The position numbers were made by a program, and so were the translations under genes. The notes under the pieces were generated by a model, which worked only from the letters and a program-made list of their open reading frames with translations, was not told the DNA's origin and made no database searches. From contig CAVQOB010000035.1 in the NCBI GenBank assembly GCA_963714325.1, positions 62,001 through 126,000 of the forward strand: 64,000 nt of DNA. Reading direction: 5' to 3'. Shown here piece after piece: positions 1-8,072 of the stretch. The number at the start of each line of letters is the position of its first letter. The first letter of the stretch is position 1. Source of the stretch: CAVQOB01 sp963714325. Lineage in GTDB: Bacteria; Pseudomonadota; Alphaproteobacteria; Rhizobiales; Hyphomicrobiaceae.

Positions 1-232
1 AGCTCTGACGCGGTGCCGGCGTCGTTGGATCAAGCACGCAAGTCTTGTAGTGTACGACATGCAGCTGGCGGACCAGTTGACCATCGCGCGCGTCCCCACC
101 CGTTTCAAGCCGCTGGATCGATGCGGCCAGATCGGCGCAATCATCAGCCGCAGCCGCAATGGCCGCGATACCGACCCATCCCGCGACGACGGTACACATG
201 GCGATCGTCCCGCCGCGTCCCTGTCTGACCAT
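1..232 (-). CDS. Secreted small protein, truncated by the left edge
   Basis: A minus-strand reading frame runs open from ATG at 232 to the window edge, about 77 codons. It is preceded by an AGGGAG Shine-Dalgarno box eight bases upstream. After a short polar start there is a hydrophobic stretch (about residues 13-29) ending in an Ala-rich AxA-type cleavage region, followed by a polar mature part with two cysteines. This looks like a Sec signal peptide on a small periplasmic protein. An internal ATG at 199 would give a tidier signal peptide. It is divergent from rpsF. No family is recognised and the C terminus lies outside the window. Confidence 0.55.
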   Translation of the reverse strand, partial: MVRQGRGGTIAMCTVVAGWVGIAAIAAAADDCADLAASIQRLETGGDARDGQLVRQLHVVHYKTCVLDPTTPAPRQS

Positions 233-399
233 AGCCGTCGCTCCCTGACAGCGTGTCCTTGTGACCGGCCCATCATAGCTGGGTCGCGGCATGCGGGCCA
301 GGGCGACGCATTTGGTACCGATGCACACGATTGCTCGCGTCGTTGGACATGGTCGGCAGGTATTTGCCCGCCCGCTCACTCTCCCCCCACTCCACCCCC

Positions 400-427
400 T
401 TGCACCCAGCCCCGTTTCCGCTATAAC
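400..427 (+). promoter_or_regulatory. Putative sigma-70 promoter for the rpsF operon
   Basis: TTGCAC at 400-405 and TATAAC at 422-427 are separated by 16 bases, a good match to housekeeping promoter elements. Transcription would start near 434 and leave a 5' leader of about 205 bases before rpsF. The leader contains a CTCCG (552-556) / CGGAG (592-596) pairing just before the start region, which could close a regulatory stem. The promoter is inferred from sequence only. Confidence 0.45.
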
Positions 428-639
428 CCGCCGCATACCCGCTCCGGTTGGAGGCTGAATGGGGGTGCTGCGCTTTGGGGGAACGCCTCAAGTTGCAGCA
501 GCAGGACGCGCAGGATTGTCTCACGACACAGGCGCATCTGATCCCCGGTGTCTCCGCTCTTTGGGTTCTGGTGGGCCTTTCTCAGGTCCAACGGAGGCTT
601 TGCGCCGGAGGGGACAACGCGAACGAAAGGCTAGAGACC

Positions 640-1230
640 ATGGCTCTGTACGAGCATGTCTTCATGGCGCGCCAGGATATTTCCCAGGCGCAGATGGAGG
701 CACTAATGAAGGAATACACCGATTTGATCGGTGCCGGCGGTGGCAAAGTCACCAAGACCGAATACTGGGGCGTCAAGAACCTCGCCTACAAAATCAAGAA
801 GAGTCGCAAAGCGCACTACGCGCTGTTCAACCTCGATGCGCCGCCGGCGGCCGTCAAGGAAATGGAACGGCTGATGGGCATCTCGACCGATGTCTTGCGC
901 TTCATGACCATCAAGGTCGAAGCGCATGAGACGGAACCTTCAGCGCAGATGCGCAAGCAGGATCGTGAAGAGCGTGGCGAGCGTGGCGGCGGCTTCGGCG
1001 GCGGCGGCGGACGTGGCGGCTTCGGTGGCGGCGGCGGACGCGGTGGCTTCGGCGGCGGCGGACGTGGCGGCCCTGGTGGTGGCGGCGGATTCCGTGGTGG
1101 TGATCGTGGTGGCGATCGGCCGCCGCGTCCCGCTGGCGACCGTCCCAGTGCAGACAGGCCGGCTGATCGCGGCACGTTCCGTCCGCGCCCGGCGGGCCCA
1201 TCCGACGACACATCTGGCGCAGGGGAGTAA
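640..1230 (+). CDS. rpsF: 30S ribosomal protein S6 with long RGG-like C-terminal tail
   Basis: S6 binds 16S rRNA as a heterodimer with S18 in the platform of the small subunit. Residues 1-100 are a standard S6 fold (MALYEHVFMARQD start, YWGVKNLAYKIKK core). The ATG at 640 is chosen because it begins the conserved domain and follows GAAAGG; an in-frame extension upstream has no family support. The product is 196 residues, far longer than the common 95-130. The excess is a low-complexity tail from about residue 108: Gly-rich GGRGGF repeats, then RPPRPAGDRP-type Pro/Arg/Asp sequence. The tail is probably disordered. rpsR follows after six bases. Confidence 0.96.
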   Translation: MALYEHVFMARQDISQAQMEALMKEYTDLIGAGGGKVTKTEYWGVKNLAYKIKKSRKAHYALFNLDAPPAAVKEMERLMGISTDVLRFMTIKVEAHETEPSAQMRKQDREERGERGGGFGGGGGRGGFGGGGGRGGFGGGGRGGPGGGGGFRGGDRGGDRPPRPAGDRPSADRPADRGTFRPRPAGPSDDTSGAGE

Positions 1231-1236
1231 GTATCC

Positions 1237-1485
1237 ATGGCCGAAGTTCAACAACTCCCGTCCCGCCGTCCGTTCCATCGCCGTCGCAAGACCTGCCCGT
1301 TCCTCGGCGCGGAAGCGCCGAAGATCGACTACAAGGACGTGCGCCTGCTGGGCCGTTACGTCTCCGAGCGCGGCAAGATCGTGCCGAGCCGCATCACCGC
1401 CGTATCAGCCAAGAAGCAACGCGAGATGGCACGCGCCATCAAGCGCGCGCGCTTCCTCGGCCTGCTGCCGTACGTGATCGGTTGA
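1237..1485 (+). CDS. rpsR: 30S ribosomal protein S18
   Basis: S18 is the partner of S6 in the 30S platform. The 82-residue product has the basic N terminus (RRPFHRRRKTCPF), the conserved IDYKDVRLLGRYVSERGKI core and the C-terminal RAIKRARFLGLLPY helix, so the length is normal. The start ATG follows an AGGGGAG ribosome-binding site that overlaps the rpsF stop codon, which indicates tight co-expression with S6. Confidence 0.97.
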   Translation: MAEVQQLPSRRPFHRRRKTCPFLGAEAPKIDYKDVRLLGRYVSERGKIVPSRITAVSAKKQREMARAIKRARFLGLLPYVIG

Positions 1486-1524
1486 ATTTGAACGACTGTT
1501 CTAACTCTGACGCTTGTTCCCTGT

Positions 1525-1655
1525 CATCCCGCGCTCATCTGCAGCATCGAGCCTGCGAGATGATGCGGTGCAGACGCGGGACGTTGCGAGATGCTCGTGA
1601 ATAAGGTCCCGCATCTGCGGAGCAGCGTTGCACGCTGCGCCGCGTGCGGGAAGAC
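1525..1655 (+). repeat. Dyad-rich intergenic sequence between rpsR and the DUF2232 gene
   Basis: The 285-base gap between rpsR and the next gene holds no plausible reading frame but is rich in inverted sequence. An arm at 1562-1582 ending CGCGGGAC pairs imperfectly with GTCCCGCATCTGCGG at 1606-1620 (about 16 of 21 positions). Further GCACGCTGCGCCGCGTGCGGGA sequence follows. It resembles the dispersed GTCCCGCATCTGCGG-type repeats common in Rhizobiales genomes. This is from memory of such sequences, not a search. Confidence 0.45.
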
Positions 1656-1770
1656 AGCACGGGAATATCAGTCAGTGACGGGACACTAATGCATTTGGGT
1701 TGGGGCAACGCGCAGCAAGTCACGCGTTGCCTCTAACCGCCCTTGAGCGGGACAGCTGGAACTTTCGACG

Positions 1771-2730
1771 ATGGCTCTGAACCTCATTATCGGCATCGCC
1801 GGCGGATTGATTTCCGCGCTGTTGTTCTATTCCGCCTCGCGCGGCTCCGTCGGCTTGAGCCTCGTCCTCTTCTTTCTTACCCCCCTGCCCTCGTTGATCG
1901 CCGGCCTCGGCTGGGGTTTGACGGCCGCCATCGCCGCCGCCATTGCTGGCGCGTTGGCCATGGCGACGACGATCAGCGCGGCATTCGCGCTCGGTTACGC
2001 GCTGGCGCTGGGCATCCCCGTCGCGCTGCTGACCCACCTCGCCTACCTTGCGCGGCCGCGACCCGAACCCCAAGGACCGGACTGGTACCCATCGGGCCGC
2101 CTAATGGCCGGCCTTGCGTTTTATGGCGGCATGCTGCCGCTGATGGTGCTGCCTTTGTTTGGCGGCACCTATGCCATCCTCGAGCCGGCAATGATTGATT
2201 TCGTCCGCCGCTTCTCCGCCTCGGCCGGCTCGCGCTTCGGCATGCCGGTGCTCGATGACGCGCAAGTCAAAATCATCGCGCATACGATGATCGAATTCAT
2301 GCCCGCCGCCTTCGCCAGCTACTGGACGATGATTTTTGCCGGCAATCTTTATCTCGCCGGCCGCGTCACGCTCGCCGCTGGCCATCTCGGCCGCGATTGG
2401 CCGGACCTGCACAATCTCGCACTGCCACCGATGATGCTCGTGGTGCTGCTTGGCGCATGGGCCGGGATGGTGTTCGCGACCGGCGCACCGCGCATCATCG
2501 CCATCAGCCTGCTTGGCGGCCTACTGGTGGCCTACGCGATGGCCGGTCTTTCGGTTATCCACACCATCGCCCATGGCACGCGTAAAATCCTGCTCTGGCC
2601 ACTTTATCTGACGCTGCCTTTTCTCGGCATGTACACGCTGGCGGCACTCTTGCTGGTCGGCATCGGCGAACCGGTGCTCAAGCTGCGCGAACGTCTCGGC
2701 CCCAAACCGCCGGCGACCGGACCAACCTGA
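1771..2730 (+). CDS. DUF2232 integral membrane protein
   Basis: This 319-residue, strongly hydrophobic protein has about seven to eight predicted membrane segments, for example near residues 2-20, 28-48, 54-88, 110-130, 185-205, 225-265 and 275-300. A DUF2232-type gene in the rpsR-rplI interval is a recurrent arrangement in Rhizobiales, and position plus topology support the call. The biochemical role is unknown; the family is loosely related to YybS-like membrane proteins. The ATG at 1771 is the first start giving a hydrophobic N terminus. It is probably co-transcribed with rpsF-rpsR and rplI, since no terminator is seen before 3377. Confidence 0.75.
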   Translation: MALNLIIGIAGGLISALLFYSASRGSVGLSLVLFFLTPLPSLIAGLGWGLTAAIAAAIAGALAMATTISAAFALGYALALGIPVALLTHLAYLARPRPEPQGPDWYPSGRLMAGLAFYGGMLPLMVLPLFGGTYAILEPAMIDFVRRFSASAGSRFGMPVLDDAQVKIIAHTMIEFMPAAFASYWTMIFAGNLYLAGRVTLAAGHLGRDWPDLHNLALPPMMLVVLLGAWAGMVFATGAPRIIAISLLGGLLVAYAMAGLSVIHTIAHGTRKILLWPLYLTLPFLGMYTLAALLLVGIGEPVLKLRERLGPKPPATGPT

Positions 2731-2775
2731 AATCTAGAACTTGAAACCTGAAACCCGAAACCTTGGAGAGAACAC

Positions 2776-3345
2776 ATGCAAGTTATTCTGCTCGAACGCA
2801 TCGGCCGCCTCGGCCAAATGGGCGACGTCGTCACCGTCAAGGACGGCTATGCCCGCAACTTCCTGTTGCCGCAGAAGAAGGCACTGCGCGCCACCGACGA
2901 CAACCGTAAGCGCTTCGAGAAGGATCGCGTTCAGCTTGAAGCGCGCAATCTCGAACTGAAGAAGGAAGCGGAGCAAGTCGCGACCCGCCTTGACGGCAAG
3001 AGCTTCATCGCCATCCGCAGTGCCGGCGACACCGGCATCCTCTACGGCTCGGTTTCGCCACGCGACATCGCCGATCTCGTCACCGCCGGCAAGTTCTCCG
3101 TCGATCGCCGCCAGATCGTCATCGAGAAACCGATCAAGGAGCTGGGCATCCATCCCATCCGCGTGCAATTGCACCCGGAAGTCGCCGCCAAGATCACACT
3201 CAACATCGCCCGCTCGGACGATGAAGCAACACGCCAGGCGCGCGGCGAAGACGTCGCGGTGGTCAAGGAAGAGAAGATCGAACTCGAGACCTACAAGCCC
3301 GACATGTTCGAGGGCGGGGCAGATGCGGCTGGCGAGCAGGGTTAA
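2776..3345 (+). CDS. rplI: 50S ribosomal protein L9
   Basis: L9 binds 23S rRNA near the base of the L1 stalk and helps maintain reading frame. The N-terminal RNA-binding domain (residues 1-50) has the signature IGRLGQMGDVVTVKDGYARN. A long connecting helix and the C-terminal domain (about 75-150) follow. At 189 residues it carries the acidic C-terminal extension usual in alphaproteobacteria. GGAGAG lies eight bases before the ATG. It is the last gene of the ribosomal cluster and is followed by a strong intrinsic terminator. Confidence 0.97.
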   Translation: MQVILLERIGRLGQMGDVVTVKDGYARNFLLPQKKALRATDDNRKRFEKDRVQLEARNLELKKEAEQVATRLDGKSFIAIRSAGDTGILYGSVSPRDIADLVTAGKFSVDRRQIVIEKPIKELGIHPIRVQLHPEVAAKITLNIARSDDEATRQARGEDVAVVKEEKIELETYKPDMFEGGADAAGEQG

Positions 3346-3376
3346 AATTCAGCCCCCGCAAACGCTATGGATGGTT

Positions 3377-3411
3377 AAACGCCGGGCGGTTTTTGCCCGG
3401 CGTTTGCTTTT
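3377..3411 (+). terminator. Rho-independent terminator of the rpsF-rplI operon
   Basis: A perfect 11-bp stem, AAACGCCGGGC (3377-3387) with GCCCGGCGTTT (3395-3405), encloses a 7-base loop and is followed by GCTTTT. It lies 31 bases after rplI. The 327 bases from here to dnaB contain no convincing gene. Confidence 0.85.
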
Positions 3412-3738
3412 GAGCGTCACCAAGTCGCCTCGGCTGTAATTCGCGCCCGCTCAATCCTGGAATAGCGCCAGAAGCTCCAAATTTGACCGCTGAATGCAAT
3501 CGCAATGATCTAGGCTACCACCCTAGCCAAATTTCTTGGAGCGCCCCAGCACCCCTTGAAACGCAACTGGTGCGATTAATCACGCTTGTTAACGTTTGCC
3601 GGCTCCGACGCCTTGAGACTGTGCGATTCGCGCCACCGTCCAATCTCTTTTGCGCCCGCTGTGCATAGCAAGGAACAAGCAACCCTTCTGCCCCCTTGCC
3701 CCACCTTGCCAAATCCCGAATCGCTTAGCTTGACGCCC

Positions 3739-5277
3739 ATGACCCAAACCGCTCGCTCGCCTATCAACACTCAATCGCCGAACACCCAGGCCCAAGCCGA
3801 AGCTGACGGCCTGCCGTTCCGCAAGGTGCCCCACAACATCGAAGCCGAGCAGGCCTTGCTCGGCGCGATGCTCGTCAACAACGAGGCGCATGATCGTGTC
3901 TCCGGCTTCTTGAAGCCCGAGCACTTCTTTGATCCGTTGCACGCGCAGATCTACGAGATCGCCGCCAAGCTGATTGCGTCCGGCAAGCAGGCAACGGCGA
4001 TCACGCTCAAAACATTCTTCGACCACCACGAGCCGATCAACGCTGGCCTCACCGTGCCGATGTATCTCGGCAAGCTGCACGCCAACGCCACCACCATCAT
4101 CAACGCCAAGGACTACGGCCAGACCGTCTACGACCTCGCCGTCCGCCGCCAGCTCATCACCATCGGCGAAGAGATGGTCAACACCGCCTATGACAGTCCC
4201 GTCGACTTTCCACCCGATACACAGATTCAGGAGATCGAGACGCAACTGTTCTCGCTCGCCGAGACCGGCAAATTCGGTCAGGGCTTCCTCGACTTCGGCG
4301 GCGCGTTACGTCATGCGATCGAGATGGCGGGTGCGGCTTACGAACGCGACGGCGGCCTCTCCGGCATTTCGACCGGCCTGCGGGACCTCGATAGCAAGAT
4401 GGGCGGATTGCAGTCCTCCGACTTGATCGTCCTCGCCGGCCGCCCCTCGATGGGCAAAACCGCGCTCGTCACCAACATCGCCTTCAATGTCGCCAAGGCC
4501 CGTGCACGATCATGGGCTGAGAAACCCGATCTCGACAAGGACAGTCCTGATCACGACGGCGCCATCGTCGGCTTCTTCTCACTGGAAATGTCGGCCGAAC
4601 AGCTGGCAACGCGTATCCTCGCTGAGCAGGCGCAGGTGCCGTCGGAAAAAATTCGCCGCGGCATGATCACCGAGCCTGAGTTCAAGCAGTTGGTGCTCGT
4701 TTCGCAGGAGATGGCGGCAGCACCGCTCTACATCGACCAGACCGGCGGCATCACCATTGCGCAACTTGCGGCACGCGCCCGCAAACTGAAGCGTCAAAAA
4801 GGGCTCGGCCTGTTGATCGTCGACTACCTCCAACTGCTCGCCGGCTCGTCGCGCCTGAACCAGGCCAACCGCGTGCAGGAAATCACCGAGATCACCACCG
4901 GCCTCAAGGCGCTGGCCAAGGAATTGGTGGTACCGATTATCGCGCTCTCCCAGCTGTCGCGACAGGTCGAGCAGCGCGAGGACAAGCGCCCGCAGCTCTC
5001 GGACTTGCGTGAATCAGGCTCGATCGAGCAGGACGCCGACGTCGTTATGTTCGTCTTCCGCGAAGAATATTATATTGAGCGCACCAAGCCGAGCGAAGGC
5101 ACGCCCGAGTTCAACGACTGGATGGCCAAGATGCAGATGGTCGCCGGCAAGGCCGAGGTGATCCTCGGCAAGCAGCGCCACGGCCCCGTCGGCTCGGTGC
5201 AGCTCTCCTTCGAAAGCCAGTTCACACGGTTCGGCGACCTCGCGCGGGAACACTATATGGCTGAACGACACGAATAG
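3739..5277 (+). CDS. dnaB: Replicative DNA helicase DnaB
   Basis: This hexameric 5'-3' helicase unwinds DNA at the replication fork. The 512-residue product has an N-terminal primase-interaction domain beginning at KVPHNIEAEQALLGAML and a RecA-like C-terminal motor. Walker A is GRPSMGKT, Walker B is LLIVDYLQLL, and ALSQLSRQVEQREDKRPQLSDLRESG carries the late conserved motifs. The ATG at 3739 is used because it precedes the conserved domain by only about 35 residues; the frame is open further upstream, without homology. dnaB after rplI is classical Rhizobiales order, but the usual alr/radA neighbours are not next. Confidence 0.95.
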   Translation: MTQTARSPINTQSPNTQAQAEADGLPFRKVPHNIEAEQALLGAMLVNNEAHDRVSGFLKPEHFFDPLHAQIYEIAAKLIASGKQATAITLKTFFDHHEPINAGLTVPMYLGKLHANATTIINAKDYGQTVYDLAVRRQLITIGEEMVNTAYDSPVDFPPDTQIQEIETQLFSLAETGKFGQGFLDFGGALRHAIEMAGAAYERDGGLSGISTGLRDLDSKMGGLQSSDLIVLAGRPSMGKTALVTNIAFNVAKARARSWAEKPDLDKDSPDHDGAIVGFFSLEMSAEQLATRILAEQAQVPSEKIRRGMITEPEFKQLVLVSQEMAAAPLYIDQTGGITIAQLAARARKLKRQKGLGLLIVDYLQLLAGSSRLNQANRVQEITEITTGLKALAKELVVPIIALSQLSRQVEQREDKRPQLSDLRESGSIEQDADVVMFVFREEYYIERTKPSEGTPEFNDWMAKMQMVAGKAEVILGKQRHGPVGSVQLSFESQFTRFGDLAREHYMAERHE

Positions 5278-5349
5278 GATAACGTCTAGTCATCAGGATT
5301 CAGGGCGCCGAACGGCGAGTGCGCATTGGCGAACGAAGGTTCATCGAGA

Positions 5350-6183
5350 ATGTTCGTTCGATTCACGCTGCGGCAGCTGATCAAGAGCCTCGCGATCTGG
5401 GCGCTGCAATTGGCGCGGATTCTTTCGCCTCGGCAGCGCTTCCTGGCGCTCTCTCCGCCGGTGCTGCGCCAGCAAGTGCTGTTTGATTGCAAGTCGTGGA
5501 CGTTTCAGACCGTGCAGATCCGCAGCTGGATTGACTGGACAACGCTCTACCAGATCTATTTCAAGAACGATTACGGCGTCGAGAAACTCGCACGCGCGGC
5601 CGAGTTGCAGAGCCGCTATCAAGTGATCGTCGCGCGCGGGGCAAAGCCGTTGATCCTCGATTGCGGTGCGAACATTGGCTTGTCCGCGCGCTTCTTCGCC
5701 GACACCTATCCCCAAGCGCTGATCATCTGCATCGAGCCCGACGCTGGCAACGCCGCGCAGGCCCGCATCAACACATCTGGCAAATCAGTGACGGTGCTCG
5801 AGGCCGCCATCGGCAGCACCGACGCGCGCGGCCGCATCGTCGACGCAACAACCGACAACAATGCGTTCCAGATCACACCCGACGCCAACGGTCCCGTCAG
5901 CATCGTTGCGCTTAGTACGTTGCTCAAAGAGTACGCGGTCGGTGGCGTCGAGCCCTTCATCGTCAAGATCGACATCGAAGGCTTTGAACGGGACTTGTTT
6001 TCGCGCCACACCGACTGGATCGATCGCTTTCCACTGCTGATCATCGAGCTGCACGACTGGATGCTGCCTGGCTCCGCCAGCGCGCGACCGTTCCTGCAAG
6101 CAATCGCCGCGCGGAACCGCGACTTCATCTATCACGGCGAGAACGTCTTCAGCATCGCCAACCCGGTCCAACCGGCACCGTAA
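5350..6183 (+). CDS. FkbM-family SAM-dependent methyltransferase
   Basis: The 277-residue product has the class I methyltransferase glycine motif (LILDCGANIGLSARFF, about residues 98-113), an acidic SAM-ribose position (CIEPD) and the FkbM signature IVKIDIEGFERDLF near residue 206. FkbM enzymes O-methylate sugars, polyketides or lipids; the substrate cannot be inferred here. The ATG at 5350 follows GAAGG by ten bases; an in-frame TTG at 5326 would add eight residues. It lies 72 bases after dnaB. No glycosyltransferase neighbours are present to suggest an exopolysaccharide cluster. Confidence 0.82.
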   Translation: MFVRFTLRQLIKSLAIWALQLARILSPRQRFLALSPPVLRQQVLFDCKSWTFQTVQIRSWIDWTTLYQIYFKNDYGVEKLARAAELQSRYQVIVARGAKPLILDCGANIGLSARFFADTYPQALIICIEPDAGNAAQARINTSGKSVTVLEAAIGSTDARGRIVDATTDNNAFQITPDANGPVSIVALSTLLKEYAVGGVEPFIVKIDIEGFERDLFSRHTDWIDRFPLLIIELHDWMLPGSASARPFLQAIAARNRDFIYHGENVFSIANPVQPAP

Positions 6184-6278
6184 GTGCAGACAGCCTTCTC
6201 AAGCACCTTTTTTTATGAGCCGCAGCCGCGTTCGGGTTACAACGAGCATCGTCCCATCCTCATTCCCGGAGCCCGCTC

Positions 6279-7061
6279 ATGTCCGCCAAACCCGTCCTCT
6301 GGTCCCTTGATGCGCGCGGCGTTGCGACCGTCACTCTCAATCGTCCCGAGGTCGGCAATGCCTATGACGGCGCGCTGATCCTCGGCCTGCACGATGCGAT
6401 GACGGCGCTCGGCGCGGACCAAGCGCTCCGCCTCGTCGTGCTGAAAGGAGCCGGCAAACAGTTCCAGGCCGGCGCCGACCTCACCTGGCTGAACGCGGTG
6501 CGAACCGGCTCGCACGACGAAAACGTCCGCGCCAGCCGCGCGACAGCGGAAGCGGTTGATCGATTGAACCGCTTGTCCGTGCCAACGCTCGCCCTGGTGC
6601 AGGGCTTCTGCGTCGGCGGTGGCACCGGCGTGCTCGCCGCCTGCGACGTGGTGATTGCCGCCGATACGGCGAAATTCGCGATCTCGGAAGTGCGCTGGGG
6701 GCTCACCGCCGCGATCATCATTCCGCAACTGAACGACGCGATTTCGGCGCGGCAAGTGCGCCGCTATGCGCTAACGTCGGAGCGCTTCGACGCGGCCGAA
6801 GCTCGCCGCATTGGTCTCGTGCACGAGGTTGTGCCCGCCGCCGACCTCGAAGCCGCCGGCGAACGCATGATCAAACAAATTCTTGAAAACGCCCCCGTCG
6901 CGATGGCCGAGACCAAGGCCTTCGCACTCAAGTACGCGTTCGGCGATGCGGGCGCCGTGAACTTTGACGAACTCGTCGAAAGCCACGCCCGCAAGCGCCA
7001 ATCGACCGAGGCCGCCGAAGGCCTCGCGAGCTTTGCGGAGAAAAGAAGCGCAAAGTGGTGA
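6279..7061 (+). CDS. Enoyl-CoA hydratase/isomerase (crotonase) family protein
   Basis: This 260-residue crotonase-fold protein has oxyanion-hole segments GAGKQFQAGADL (about 64-75) and CVGGGTGVLAACD. The glutamate of SEVRWGL aligns with the second catalytic Glu of rat crotonase (Glu164). The position of the first (Glu144) is a glycine in GGGTG, a pattern seen in isomerases and methylglutaconyl-CoA-hydratase-like members. Dehydration/hydration or isomerisation of an acyl-CoA is therefore likely, with the substrate open. It is probably a separate transcription unit from the upstream methyltransferase gene (95-base gap). A palindromic repeat follows immediately. Confidence 0.85.
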   Translation: MSAKPVLWSLDARGVATVTLNRPEVGNAYDGALILGLHDAMTALGADQALRLVVLKGAGKQFQAGADLTWLNAVRTGSHDENVRASRATAEAVDRLNRLSVPTLALVQGFCVGGGTGVLAACDVVIAADTAKFAISEVRWGLTAAIIIPQLNDAISARQVRRYALTSERFDAAEARRIGLVHEVVPAADLEAAGERMIKQILENAPVAMAETKAFALKYAFGDAGAVNFDELVESHARKRQSTEAAEGLASFAEKRSAKW

Positions 7062-7064
7062 CGT

Positions 7065-7114
7065 CCTTCTCCCCGTTCACGGGGAGACGGTACCCGAAGG
7101 GTGGATGAGGGGCA
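7065..7114 (+). repeat. Palindromic intergenic repeat (CTCCCC...GGGGAG family), copy 1
   Basis: TCTCCCCG (7068-7075), a TTCA loop and CGGGGAGA (7080-7087) form a hairpin followed by GGTACCCGAAGGGTGGATGAGGGGC. The same elements recur at 9045-9180 and 43302-43433. This marks a dispersed repeat family. It sits between convergent genes. Confidence 0.7.
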
Positions 7115-7152
7115 GCGACCTACTCAAAGCGCTACATCCTATTGCACCATTT

Positions 7153-8058
7153 CTACCCCTTCATCTTCGGGTCGAGCCAATCGCGCAATGAATCGCCGAA
7201 CATGTTGAAGGCGAAGACGGCGAGGGTGATGGCGAGGCCGGGGAACATGATCATCCACGGCGCGCTCTTGTAGAAATCCGCCGATGAGCCCGACAGCATC
7301 AGCCCCCATGCCGGCGTCGGCTCGGTGACGCCAAGGCCCAGGAATGACAACGACGCCTCAAGCAGGATCGCCTGCGCAATGAATGCCGTCGTCATGATCA
7401 GATACGGCGCGACAATGTTGGGAAGGATGTGGCGCAGCACGATCCGCTTGTGGCTGAACCCGGCGGCACGTGCCGCATCGATAAATGGCATCGCGGCGAT
7501 CGACAGCGTCGACGAACGGGCAATGCGCGCCATCTTCGGAATGAACGGCAGCGCGATCGCCGCGATCAGATTGAAGTCGACGCCGAACAGCATCCGCTTG
7601 CCGAGCACGGCGACGACGACCATCGCGAGAACGATGATCGGGAACGACAGCATGATGTCGACAACCCTTTGGATCGCTGTGTCGATACGCCCGCCGAAGT
7701 AGCCTGACGCCGCCCCGATCAGCGCGCCGATCGAGCAGCCGAATACCGCCGACAAAATGCCAACGGCCAACGCCGTCCGCGCGCCGTAGACCAGCCGCGA
7801 AAAGACGTCACGGCCGTACTGGTCCGTCCCGAAGATGTGCTCGCTGTCTGGCTTCGATAACATGGCGACGAAATCGACGGCTTCAGGATCGAACGGCGCG
7901 ATCCATTTCGCAAAGAGCGCCGCGACGACGTACATCACGATAATCAGGAACCCCGCGAATCCGAGCGGCTGGGAGCGGATAAACGCCCAGACGGGGTTGC
8001 GCCGTTTCGGCATTTCGGAAGCGGGGACGATTACGGGTCCGGTCGCGACTGCAGCCAT
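7153..8058 (-). CDS. ABC transporter permease, DppC/OppC type
   Basis: This 301-residue inner-membrane permease of a dipeptide/nickel-class importer has an N-terminal membrane segment (about 28-50) and five more. The EAA-type loop, with the family-typical AARAAGFSHKRIVLRHILPNI, contacts the ATPase. The ATG at 8058 is chosen because AGGAGG sits nine bases before it; a TTG at 8076 overlapping the upstream stop would place the Shine-Dalgarno box inside the gene. It is the last gene of the operon 15397-7153 and pairs with the DppB-type permease upstream. Confidence 0.9.
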   Translation of the reverse strand: MAAVATGPVIVPASEMPKRRNPVWAFIRSQPLGFAGFLIIVMYVVAALFAKWIAPFDPEAVDFVAMLSKPDSEHIFGTDQYGRDVFSRLVYGARTALAVGILSAVFGCSIGALIGAASGYFGGRIDTAIQRVVDIMLSFPIIVLAMVVVAVLGKRMLFGVDFNLIAAIALPFIPKMARIARSSTLSIAAMPFIDAARAAGFSHKRIVLRHILPNIVAPYLIMTTAFIAQAILLEASLSFLGLGVTEPTPAWGLMLSGSSADFYKSAPWMIMFPGLAITLAVFAFNMFGDSLRDWLDPKMKG

Positions 8059-8072
8059 GATTACGTCCCTCC

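Noticed and set aside
448..639. In-frame upstream extension of rpsF by 64 codons
   Set aside because: S6 homology begins at the ATG at 640, which has its own ribosome-binding site; the extension has no family resemblance and spans the leader.
3556..3579. Promoter for dnaB from TTGAAA and GATTAA
   Set aside because: The spacer is only 12 bases, too short for a sigma-70 promoter.
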